Shown in pieces: positions 7,693 through 14,269 of a DNA stretch of 64,000 bases. The stretch's first letter is position 1; each line of letters starts with the position of its first letter. Under the pieces are notes generated by a model. The model saw nothing but the letters and a program-made list of their open reading frames with translations, searched no databases and had not been told where the DNA came from. The DNA comes from Gracilibacillus kekensis (lineage in GTDB: Bacteria > Bacillota > Bacilli > Bacillales > Amphibacillaceae). The DNA is taken from contig NZ_FRCZ01000004.1 of assembly GCF_900143085.1 (NCBI RefSeq), positions 310,001 through 374,000 of the forward strand, read 5' to 3'. Both the position numbers and the translations under genes were made by a program.

Positions 7693-8085
7693 ATGATTGA
7701 AGTATATACGGATGGTGCCAGTAGAGGAAATCCCGGGCCTAGTGGTGTGGGCATCTATATCAAATATGGCAAAATACAAAAAGAAGAATTACAGTATATT
7801 GGGGAATATACGAATCACGAAGCGGAATTTATTGCTGTTATCAAAGCTTTAGAATATTGTAGAGAACATTTCTCTACCGAAATAATTTCTTGTCGTTCGG
7901 ATGCTAAAGTAGTAGTTGATGCTATTGATAAAAATTATGTAAAGAATAAAAGTTATCAAATCTATTTAGATAGAATCAATAGTTTAACAAATATATTTCC
8001 CTATTTTTTTATTAAATGGATTCCAGAAAAACAAAATAAACGTGCAGATATATTGGCACGGAAAGCTTTAATGAATCAAAATTAA
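7693..8085 (+). CDS. RNase HI-like protein
   Basis: A 130-residue ribonuclease H-fold protein. The four acidic active-site positions are visible: Asp in VYTDGASRG, Glu in NHEAEF, Asp in SDAKVV and Asp in RADILARKA. It lacks the basic protrusion of E. coli RNase HI, like the short Bacillus RNase H-like proteins, so cleavage of RNA in hybrids is plausible but unproven. ATG at 7693 is preceded by AGGAGGTAGGG; the frame extends to 7651 without a ribosome site. Its stop codon overlaps the stop of the convergent next gene (TTAA). Confidence 0.85.
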   Translation: MIEVYTDGASRGNPGPSGVGIYIKYGKIQKEELQYIGEYTNHEAEFIAVIKALEYCREHFSTEIISCRSDAKVVVDAIDKNYVKNKSYQIYLDRINSLTNIFPYFFIKWIPEKQNKRADILARKALMNQN

Positions 8086-8357
8086 TCCATCAAGTCATTT
8101 TGTTTAAGAATCAAAATGGCTTGCTTTCTATTTTTGACATTGTGACGTGCAAATAATTCTAACAAACTTATGTAAAAGCTTCGATCAAATGTCATTTGTA
8201 ATTGTAAGGTGTACAGTAATGCCAATTCAACATGATCAACTGAAGTATTTGTATATTTTTGTCCAAAATAAATAAAATGAACTTCTTCATCTGTAAGCTT
8301 AAATCCCTTTGACCATAATTTTTCTAAAAAATGAGCCAATATTTCACTGTCCTTCAC
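8082..8357 (-). CDS. Small conserved protein, DUF6123-like
   Basis: A 91-residue soluble protein (EILAHFLEKLWSKGFKLT, then DEEVHFIYFGQKYT) that resembles the DUF6123 family of Bacillaceae. I know no function. It is rich in leucine and aromatic residues in helical spacing and has no membrane segment or catalytic motif. It overlaps the convergent RNase H-like gene by three bases through shared TTAA stop codons, so read-through transcripts would be antisense to one another. Confidence 0.65.
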   Translation of the reverse strand: MKDSEILAHFLEKLWSKGFKLTDEEVHFIYFGQKYTNTSVDHVELALLYTLQLQMTFDRSFYISLLELFARHNVKNRKQAILILKQNDLMD

Positions 8358-8611
8358 TACTAATCCCTCGCTCGTGTAAAACTATTTATACAGTACAAAC
8401 CGTCCGTATTTCATACTTCAAGTTGATAAATGGACGAAAACATCTTGGTAAGATCCGCAAACAACCAGTAGTAAAAAAACAACTGGTTGGTACTATACTT
8501 TATCTCAGATTTAAAATGATTCTAATGTTAGTATAGATTTTTTTAAGTTAGAAGTCTAGTGGATACCCTCTTACTTAATACTAGATTCGGGTAGAAAAAT
8601 GTAAAAAAGTA
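8358..8611. other. Intergenic stretch with one hairpin, no gene seen
   Basis: No supported coding frame. A hairpin at 8462-8489 (CAACCAGT pairing with ACTGGTTG around an AT-rich loop) has no T-run on either strand, so I do not call it a terminator. The region should hold the promoter of the leftward DUF6123-like gene. Confidence 0.5.
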
Positions 8612-8645
8612 CTGCACCTCCAATGTTTTTGATTGGGAGGTGCAG
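8612..8645 (-). terminator. Terminator of the THUMP methyltransferase gene
   Basis: CTGCACCTCC and GGAGGTGCAG form ten base pairs around a short loop. On the minus strand it is followed by TACTTTTTTAC, 20 bases after the stop codon. Confidence 0.85.
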
Positions 8646-8664
8646 TTTATTATTCATAATTAAT

Positions 8665-9795
8665 TTATTGTTTTTTACCGAAATATTGATAGTAATCGGT
8701 TTTAATAAAAGCATTAAATAGCTTTCTCTTTTTTGAAGCTTTTTGGCCAAATAATGATTCGAAATTTTCGTTTGCTGTTAGAATGTAAATACTCCAGGTT
8801 GGGTAATTTTTTAGTACTTTTCCAAGCTTTTGATAGACAGCTTCTACTTGTTTTTTATCTCCTAAACGTTCGCCATAGGGAGGGTTACTAACAATGTATC
8901 CTCCCTCCTCTTGGGAATGAAAATCTGTTGCTTGCATTTGCTTCCAACTAACCAGATCAGCTAATCCAGCTTCAATAGCATTGTCTTTTGCAATTTCAAT
9001 TACTTTTGGATCAAGATCTGTTCCATAAATGGCAAGCGGCTGATCATAATTAGCTAAATCTTCAGCTTCTTCTAAAGCTTTATCCCAAACAGAGGAAGAG
9101 ATAAATTCCCACTCTTCTGCAGCAAATGAACGATTAAAACCTGGAGCAATATTTTGTCCAATCAAGGCTGCTTCAATGGGAATTGTTCCAGAACCACAGA
9201 AGAGATCATGAAACGGTTCATCAACTCGCCAATTTGTTAATTGAACAAGTGCTGCCGCTAGTGTTTCTTTTAATGGCGCATCCCCTTGTCCAATACGGTA
9301 TCCACGCTTGTGGAGTCCAGCACCAGAGGTATCTAATGTTAACGTCACCTTATCTTTCAATAAGGCAACTTCCACTTTATACTCAGCACCGGTTTCTTCT
9401 AGCCAGTTTGCAATCCCATGCCTCTGCTTCAATTTTTCAACAATCGCTTTTTTTACAATGGATTGACAGTCGGGCACACTGAATAATTTGGATTTGTGTG
9501 ACTTGCCGACAACTGGAAATTTACCATTCTCAGGAATGTATTGCTCCCAATCTAATGCTTTGGTTCCTTCAAAGAGCTCGTCATACGTTGTCGCTTCAAA
9601 TTCTCCAACAATTAATTTAATTCGATCTGCGGTACGTAACCATAAATTACATCTGGCAATTGCATGATGATCAGCATTAAAGATAACTTTCCCGTTTTCT
9701 ACTGTTACATCGTCATATCCTAACTGACGTACTTCTTTTGCGACGAGTGATTCAAGTCCCATTGCTGCAGTTGCTATTAATTTCACCGTTTTCAT
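8665..9795 (-). CDS. ypsC: THUMP-domain 23S rRNA guanine-N2 methyltransferase (YpsC/RlmL-like)
   Basis: A 376-residue SAM-dependent RNA methyltransferase. An N-terminal THUMP RNA-binding region (about 45-155) precedes a Rossmann methyltransferase domain with DLFCGSGTIPIEAAL (SAM-binding loop), YGTDLDPKVIEIAKDNA and the catalytic SNPPYGERLG. The E. coli relative RlmL makes m2G2445 in 23S rRNA. The missing second domain of RlmL (RlmK) is normal for Bacillus YpsC. The gene follows rnpB and gpsB in leftward order, as in B. subtilis. Confidence 0.88.
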   Translation of the reverse strand: MKTVKLIATAAMGLESLVAKEVRQLGYDDVTVENGKVIFNADHHAIARCNLWLRTADRIKLIVGEFEATTYDELFEGTKALDWEQYIPENGKFPVVGKSHKSKLFSVPDCQSIVKKAIVEKLKQRHGIANWLEETGAEYKVEVALLKDKVTLTLDTSGAGLHKRGYRIGQGDAPLKETLAAALVQLTNWRVDEPFHDLFCGSGTIPIEAALIGQNIAPGFNRSFAAEEWEFISSSVWDKALEEAEDLANYDQPLAIYGTDLDPKVIEIAKDNAIEAGLADLVSWKQMQATDFHSQEEGGYIVSNPPYGERLGDKKQVEAVYQKLGKVLKNYPTWSIYILTANENFESLFGQKASKKRKLFNAFIKTDYYQYFGKKQ

Positions 9796-9840
9796 ATCTG
9801 CATCCCTTTCTTTCTGATGTGTGTCACTTTATGTATAACA

Positions 9841-9867
9841 AAACCCCTTTTATTAAAAAAGGGGTTT
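9841..9867 (-). terminator. Terminator of rnpB
   Basis: AAACCCC and GGGGTTT close an A/T-rich stem and are followed on the minus strand by TTTTGTT. It lies just beyond the 3' end of rnpB and also precedes the methyltransferase gene. Confidence 0.8.
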
Positions 9868-9884
9868 CTTCTTCATCAATTAAA

Positions 9885-10290
9885 TGACCGAATGAATGTC
9901 CGTAAGCCATGTTCTGTTCTTTCGTACTCCAAACGGTGGTCAGCCTCGTACCAAAGGTGTAATCATCTGTCTACAAGCAAAAACTTGTCCTTCTTTCGGT
10001 TGAATTCCCTACTAGAAGATGCCCCTACCAATATTTGGGTTGCTCACTCGAGGGGTTTACCTCGTTCCACCTGAATAGTTTCCTATTTAGCTACGTCACT
10101 GTGGCACTTTCAAGGTAGTAACACCATATCAAAAGACGTAGGTGTTTTCCCTGCCGTTAACCATATTAGGTTACCTTGACTTATGATTTCGTCAAGCACG
10201 AACACTACAAGCGTCTCAGCTTGTGTGAGCATGGACTTTCCTCTACATATTCAATATATGCAGCGATTACTCAACATTCATTCCTTCGCT
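9885..10290 (-). ncRNA. rnpB: RNase P RNA, type B
   Basis: Catalytic RNA of RNase P, which removes 5' leaders from pre-tRNAs. On the minus strand the conserved segments occur in order: GAGTAATCGCTGC, GTAGAGGAAAGTCCATGC, TAACGGCAGGGAAAA, TGAAAGTGCCACAGTGACG, GGTAAACCCCTCGAG, CAACCCAAATATTGGTAGGG, GGAATTCAAC and ACATGGCTTACGGACATTC. GAATGAATGT at the 5' end can pair with ACATTCATTC at the 3' end to close P1. The layout is the Bacillus (type B) form. Exact ends are estimated from P1. Placement between gpsB and ypsC matches B. subtilis. Confidence 0.96.
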
Positions 10291-10359
10291 GATTAAGCCT
10301 TCATTATTGTAACATGTATCCTTTATTAGTCAATGGAAAACATATCTTAACTTTCCAAT

Positions 10360-10647
10360 TTAATCTTCATACTTTTTTCCGAAAACAGCTTTTTCTAAAT
10401 TCGAAAGTCGTTTCAGAATATCATAATTAACTTGATGATTGGAAGTACTGGGTCTGATCCTTGTATTGTCGGATTGCTTTTTCACACGATCATTTTCTTG
10501 TTGTAGTCTTACAATTTCCTGTTGAAAGAATTCGTAATCTTGAATAATAACATCTAAAAACTCATCCACTTCTTCTTGATTATAACCTCTCATTGATGTT
10601 TTAAAGCTTTTCTCTAAAATATCTTTTCCATTCAATTGATTTGCCAT
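10360..10647 (-). CDS. gpsB: Cell-division regulator GpsB
   Basis: A 95-residue DivIVA-like coiled-coil protein. The membrane-binding N-terminus GKDILEKSFKTSMRGYNQEEVDEFLD is followed by a coiled coil and a short C-terminal trimerisation domain (YDILKRLSNLEKAVFG). In B. subtilis GpsB moves PBP1 between side wall and septum; the PBP1 gene is about 4 kb away here. ATG at 10647 has GAGGTGG five or six bases upstream; the GTG at 10656 is part of that site. It lies just upstream of rnpB. Confidence 0.93.
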   Translation of the reverse strand: MANQLNGKDILEKSFKTSMRGYNQEEVDEFLDVIIQDYEFFQQEIVRLQQENDRVKKQSDNTRIRPSTSNHQVNYDILKRLSNLEKAVFGKKYED

Positions 10648-10709
10648 TATTTCCACCTCATTTAATCATTACTACTCATTTTTTCAAAAAAGATATAAGT
10701 TGTCAATTT

Positions 10710-11270
10710 TTAATCTAATTCTATGTCATTATTCTCCTGCTGATCTCTAACGATGTCTTCAAGGTCATTTGGTGTAATAAACAATATCACATAATTATTA
10801 GATTCTTGTTCCTTCTTAGCCTTATCCAAAAAAAACTTAACACTACCTGGATAATCCTCATCTACAAGCATTAAACATCCTTCTGATTTTTCTAATAGCC
10901 AATAATCTTTATTAATAAATTGGAATGGTGCTTTGTAATTTTCATTGTATAAAGGCTGATAGAAATCGGCTTGTTCAGTTACCTGTAAAAAAGCTTCTTG
11001 ATAAACCTCCGGCCATCTAGATTCATATTCTAGAAATGGAGGAAATATTCCTAATTTTATCGGATACATCAATTTTAAATCCAGGATCACTTGTGCCGCC
11101 CATAACTCAACTCCCATTTGTCCGGACAATATAACCCATTCTAAGCCTTCATCGATTAGGGATAATAATCTTTGTTTAAAAGCAGTTTTAATAAATTCGA
11201 TGCGCGTATCCTTCTCATTTTTTATATTCAATTCCATCGGTTTATTACCTGCTATTGTTATGACCTTCAA
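10710..11270 (-). CDS. ypsA: YpsA-like protein (SLOG/DUF1273)
   Basis: A 186-residue protein of the SLOG superfamily related to YpsA. It shows a Rossmann-like start (KVITIAGNKPMEL), the glycine-rich EWVILSGQMGVELWAAQ, then FPPFLEYESRWPE and a C-terminal SEGCLMLVDEDYPGSVKFFLDKA. YpsA family members bind nucleotide-like ligands and have been linked to cell division; the ligand is not known to me. The start is TTG at 11270 with a weak ribosome site. It is in the conserved ypsA-gpsB-rnpB order. Confidence 0.85.
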   Translation of the reverse strand: MKVITIAGNKPMELNIKNEKDTRIEFIKTAFKQRLLSLIDEGLEWVILSGQMGVELWAAQVILDLKLMYPIKLGIFPPFLEYESRWPEVYQEAFLQVTEQADFYQPLYNENYKAPFQFINKDYWLLEKSEGCLMLVDEDYPGSVKFFLDKAKKEQESNNYVILFITPNDLEDIVRDQQENNDIELD

Positions 11271-11426
11271 TTTTATACACTACTTTCTCGAAAGGAAGAA
11301 ACTTTATGTACTAGTATAAAACATATCACCATGATATTCTAGTCATCGTCAAAATTTCTATGTGTATATAGCAATATTTATAAGAATAAACCTCGATCCC
11401 TCTCACTAAATATATTAGTTGAAAAA

Positions 11427-12004
11427 TATACTTAGTGAACAAAAGTAGGACAATGCCATAACTCTAGAGGTTATTTTGAAAGGATATATGTGCGTAGTAA
11501 CCGCTTCGGCTTGTCCACTTCCCTTTCCGTGGGGTTTTCCCTTTAGCTAACTTTTTCATGCAAAAACCACATAAAAAAGTGGATCTTCAGGGAAAACGAT
11601 CCCACAGGAGTGGAAGTGGACGCCTCCGCTTATTGGGAATCTACAACTATTGCAAATGCTAATATCTTGGATGGTTACAATTAGACAATAAATCAGATTA
11701 AATTAATAACAATGATGAGTAATTTAATTACAATTTGTTAGGAAAAAGTGAATTAGTCAACATGATTATTGTTACTTAAGTTGTAGAATATAAAAAGCGA
11801 AGGCGTCCGTTTCCACTCCTGCGGGAAGTTTTTATCCGAAGATCCACTTTTTTAGCGAACTGCGCTTAAAAAGTTAGCTGAGGAGAAAAACCCGCGGAAA
11901 GGGAAACAGACAAGCCGGAGCGACTGTTAAGCAGTTGTAAAATCTCATAATTACCACCTAAGTGGTGTCTTATAATCCTTCTTTTGTTCATTAAATAAGT
12001 ATAT
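11427..12004. repeat. Composite inverted-repeat element, copy A (terminus class 1)
   Basis: Non-coding. Left arm about 11497-11632 and right arm about 11795-11930 are imperfect reverse complements; each carries an internal palindrome (CCACTTCC to GGAAGTGG in the left arm) around the signatures AGCTAACTTTTT and AAGTGGATCTTCAG. The AT-rich core between the arms begins with ATTCTACAA-like and ends with TTGTAGAAT-like sequence. The outer ends share ATATACTTA and GAACAAAAG with AGGA. It fills the gap between ypsA and the cotD terminator. Copy F has the same ends. Confidence 0.85.
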
Positions 12005-12021
12005 TTTTTTCAAATAAAAAT

Positions 12022-12050
12022 AAACTGTCATGATTGGATCATGACAGTTT
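12022..12050 (-). terminator. Terminator of cotD
   Basis: AAACTGTCATGAT pairs with ATCATGACAGTTT, a near-perfect 13-base stem with a three-base loop, followed on the minus strand by ATTTTTATTTG. It lies eight bases after the cotD stop and 18 bases from the end of repeat copy A. Confidence 0.85.
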
Positions 12051-12057
12051 TGTTGAT

Positions 12058-12360
12058 TTAGCGCGGCATATTGTTTTGCGGGTTCCATTGCCCTGGTCCG
12101 GGTTGACTAAAACCCCCGAATTGCCCTGGTCCTTGCATTGGTCCACCATATACGTTAACTTGATCTACCGTATTTTGATAAGAGGTCGTGTGTGGGAAAT
12201 AATGAGTGTTTTTCACAAGGTGATGATTAACACAGTTCGTATGTGATGGATGAATATGCTTTACTTCACTTTCGGTACAAGTGTTCACTTGATTATATTT
12301 CGTTGGATGGACAACTGTTTGTGTTGGCATTCCACAGCCAAAAGGTCTTCGATGTCTCAT
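12058..12360 (-). CDS. cotD: Spore coat protein CotD family
   Basis: A 100-residue coat protein. The CotD signature is visible: VVHPTKYNQVNTCTESEVKHIHPSHTNCVNHH and NTHYFPHT. The histidine-rich middle is flanked by a Gly/Pro/Gln-rich tail, GGPMQGPGQFGGFSQPGPGQ, not typical of the B. subtilis protein. ATG at 12360 has GAGGTGA six bases upstream. A match to the SigK promoter consensus lies at 12392-12419, fitting late mother-cell expression. The location next to ypsA matches B. subtilis. Confidence 0.88.
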   Translation of the reverse strand: MRHRRPFGCGMPTQTVVHPTKYNQVNTCTESEVKHIHPSHTNCVNHHLVKNTHYFPHTTSYQNTVDQVNVYGGPMQGPGQFGGFSQPGPGQWNPQNNMPR

Positions 12361-12391
12361 AAATAGTCACCTCACTAATATTATTCTATAC

Positions 12392-12419
12392 TAGCGTATG
12401 TCATACTAGTGAAGATTGT
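12392..12419 (-). promoter_or_regulatory. SigK-type promoter of cotD
   Basis: On the minus strand an AC dinucleotide (12419-12418) is followed after 17 bases by CATACGCTA (12400-12392), matching the SigK pattern AC, 16-17 bases, CATANNNTA. Confidence 0.7.
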
Positions 12420-12448
12420 CTAAGACATCAACCTATTAGTCCGAATTT

Positions 12449-12802
12449 TTATAAACTTATGTCATTCTTTAACAAGTCAAATACATATAATACAGATTGA
12501 TATAACTCCATATACCGTTTTTTTCGTACGTCAATGTAATAACTATGGAGCAACAATAATTTTATATTTTCTTCGGTCGACTCAATTTGTTGGGGATGGA
12601 CTTGCACATCTCGATTTTTCACAAATACTAAAGCTTCTTCATACCACTTATCTACTTTAATAAATATAGGTTCCGTTTGTTCTTTTACAAATGCAAAAAA
12701 TTCCGGATCACGTTTATTTTCTGGCTTTTCATGTGTAAGATAATATTCTTGTAACGAGGATAGCTCTTTTTCTAATTCTTCCATATATGTTAACAGTAAC
12801 AA
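12449..12802 (-). CDS. DUF1798 family protein (YppE-like)
   Basis: About 117 residues, all helical in character and rich in Glu, Lys, Leu and Tyr, ending in KKRYMELYQSVLYVFDLLKNDISL. This fits the DUF1798 family of which B. subtilis YppE is a member; the function is unknown. The start is uncertain: TTG at 12802 has AAAGG ten bases upstream and gives family-like length, ATG at 12784 is an alternative, and the frame is open to 12859. Position between cotD and recU agrees with the yppE region of B. subtilis. Confidence 0.7.
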   Translation of the reverse strand: MLLLTYMEELEKELSSLQEYYLTHEKPENKRDPEFFAFVKEQTEPIFIKVDKWYEEALVFVKNRDVQVHPQQIESTEENIKLLLLHSYYIDVRKKRYMELYQSVLYVFDLLKNDISL

Positions 12803-12909
12803 TGACTTACCGCCTTTCTTCTCAGTTATCATGGCATAACCGTTCGTAATACCCTCCAAGTCCGTTTTTCGTATAGGTGAAGAAATAACGACCTAATAAG
12901 TTTCGCTAA

Positions 12910-12941
12910 CAATCAGTAGGAAGGAAAACTTCCACTGATTG
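12910..12941 (-). terminator. Possible terminator after the small gene at 12998-13150
   Basis: CAATCAG with GGAAG pairs with CTTCC and CTGATTG around a four- or five-base loop, with one bulged base. No T-run follows on either strand, so termination is uncertain. Confidence 0.35.
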
Positions 12942-12997
12942 AAGTCTCACTTAATAACCATCATTACTGTAACATGATTCGAAAGAAAATAATACTG

Positions 12998-13150
12998 TTA
13001 AGCCCCCTCTTTATTCTTCCAAAAGGAATAGGTCTTATCAGGGGAAATTTTTGTTTCTAATGTGTATTCCATCTTTTCTACTATATTGATCAAATGATCT
13101 AACTTGTTTTCACATATTTCTTTAGTAAAAATAAAATCATTGCTGTCCAT
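12998..13150 (-). CDS. Small uncharacterised protein, 50 residues
   Basis: A short frame that starts MDSNDFIFTKEICENKLDHL and ends TYSFWKNKEGA. The ATG at 13150 is preceded by a strong GGAGGG six bases upstream, and a hairpin follows the stop by about 55 bases. The middle is an amphipathic helix (KLDHLINIVEKMEYTL). I recognise no family. Strong translation signals and a gap otherwise empty between yppE-like and recU make a real gene likely. Confidence 0.6.
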   Translation of the reverse strand: MDSNDFIFTKEICENKLDHLINIVEKMEYTLETKISPDKTYSFWKNKEGA

Positions 13151-13303
13151 CTGAATCCCTCCATTTCTTTTTTTATATTATTCGAGTTTAAGGTTTGAAA
13201 TACCTTGTTATTGACAAAACTAGAAATAACATGACACAGCGGTGCATAATACGTATTATTTAAACAAAATGAGTCAAACTAAATTATGAAGGAGGGATTT
13301 ATT

Positions 13304-13417
13304 TTGCGAGTAAATAATAAGCGAAAAATGAATAACAAACGTGAGAAACAGCAAAACAAAGAAATTCCTACGCAAAACGATAAAAAACTTAATGGACCAA
13401 ATCGCCCATCAACCTAG
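13304..13417 (+). CDS. Small basic protein, 37 residues
   Basis: A short frame starting at TTG 13304, translated MRVNNKRKMNNKREKQQNKE and ending KKLNGPNRPST. GGAGGG lies seven bases upstream, and a 12-base-pair terminator begins four bases after the stop, so the unit is complete. The Lys/Asn/Gln-rich, cysteine-free composition resembles minor small acid-soluble spore proteins, but I cannot assign a family. A TGCATA followed after 16 bases by CAAAATGA upstream might be a forespore (SigG-like) promoter; that is weak. Confidence 0.6.
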   Translation: MRVNNKRKMNNKREKQQNKEIPTQNDKKLNGPNRPST

Positions 13418-13421
13418 AACA

Positions 13422-13454
13422 AAAGTCGACATTGCCTCCCGTAATGTCGACTTT
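13422..13454 (+). terminator. Terminator after the 37-residue gene
   Basis: AAAGTCGACATT and AATGTCGACTTT form a perfect 12-base-pair stem around a nine-base loop. Confidence 0.8.
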
Positions 13455-13564
13455 CAACTAAATATAGATGCAATTTATGAAACTCCCCCCATATAAATGT
13501 TACAAAATATCGAATATTAAAGTTAGGACATTCCTATTATAGCAAGCTTTAACATCCGTTTTGA

Positions 13565-13593
13565 TTGAAGAATTTGGTTGGTTAGCGTATGAT
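13565..13593 (+). promoter_or_regulatory. SigA promoter of recU-ponA
   Basis: TTGAAG (13565-13570) and TATGAT (13588-13593) are separated by 17 bases, 58 bases upstream of the recU start. Confidence 0.6.
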
Positions 13594-13651
13594 GGATCTA
13601 TCCATTATTGATTGATTAAAATGGTTTTCAGGTGATGTAGGAGGGAGTTTT

Positions 13652-14269
13652 ATGCAATATCCAAATGGGAAAAAGTCATCACAAATTAGAAACAAAGGTA
13701 ATGTTAAACAAACAGTATACAGTAACCGTGGGATGTCACTGGAAAAAGATATTAATGATACAAATCAATATTACTTATCACATAATGTAGCTATCATTCA
13801 TAAGAAGCCAACACCTGTTCAAATAGTACAAGTTGACTATCCAAAACGTAGTGCAGCAGTTATAAAAGAGGCATATTTTAAGCAAGCCTCGACTACAGAT
13901 TATAATGGAGTGTACAAAGGGAAATATATCGATTTTGAAGCAAAGGAAACTAAAAATAAACATTCCTTTCCACTTCATAATATTCATCAACATCAAATTG
14001 ATCATATGAAACAAGTGATAGACCATTACGGTATATGCTTTATCTTAATTCGATTTAGCGTCTATCAGGAAACCTATTTGTTCCCTGCTGAGAATCTATT
14101 CAAATATTGGGAACAGCAATTTAAGAATAATGGAAGAAAATCATTACGTTATGAAACTGTGAAAAAGCAAGGTTATATAATACCTATTCGATATCAAGCG
14201 AAAGTGGATTATTTAGCTGTTATTGATCAGTATTATATGGAGAACGGAGGAACAACAGATGGCAGATAA
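13652..14269 (+). CDS. recU: Holliday junction resolvase RecU
   Basis: A 205-residue nuclease that resolves Holliday junctions in recombination and chromosome segregation. The core is visible: NRGMSLEKDINDTNQYYLSHNVAIIHKKPTP, then the catalytic region STTDYNGVYKGKYIDFEAKET with Asp and Glu ligands, and HQIDHMKQVIDHYGICFILIRF. The basic N-terminal tail is normal. AGGAGGGAG precedes the ATG. The last 11 bases overlap the start of ponA, the usual recU-ponA pair. Confidence 0.95.
   Translation: MQYPNGKKSSQIRNKGNVKQTVYSNRGMSLEKDINDTNQYYLSHNVAIIHKKPTPVQIVQVDYPKRSAAVIKEAYFKQASTTDYNGVYKGKYIDFEAKETKNKHSFPLHNIHQHQIDHMKQVIDHYGICFILIRFSVYQETYLFPAENLFKYWEQQFKNNGRKSLRYETVKKQGYIIPIRYQAKVDYLAVIDQYYMENGGTTDGR

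Noticed and set aside
9817-10074. Open frame of 85 codons on the plus strand
   Set aside because: It is antisense to the conserved body of RNase P RNA and has no ribosome site.
12034-12246. Frame antisense to cotD
   Set aside because: It overlaps the cotD terminator and coding region on the other strand; cotD is clearly real.
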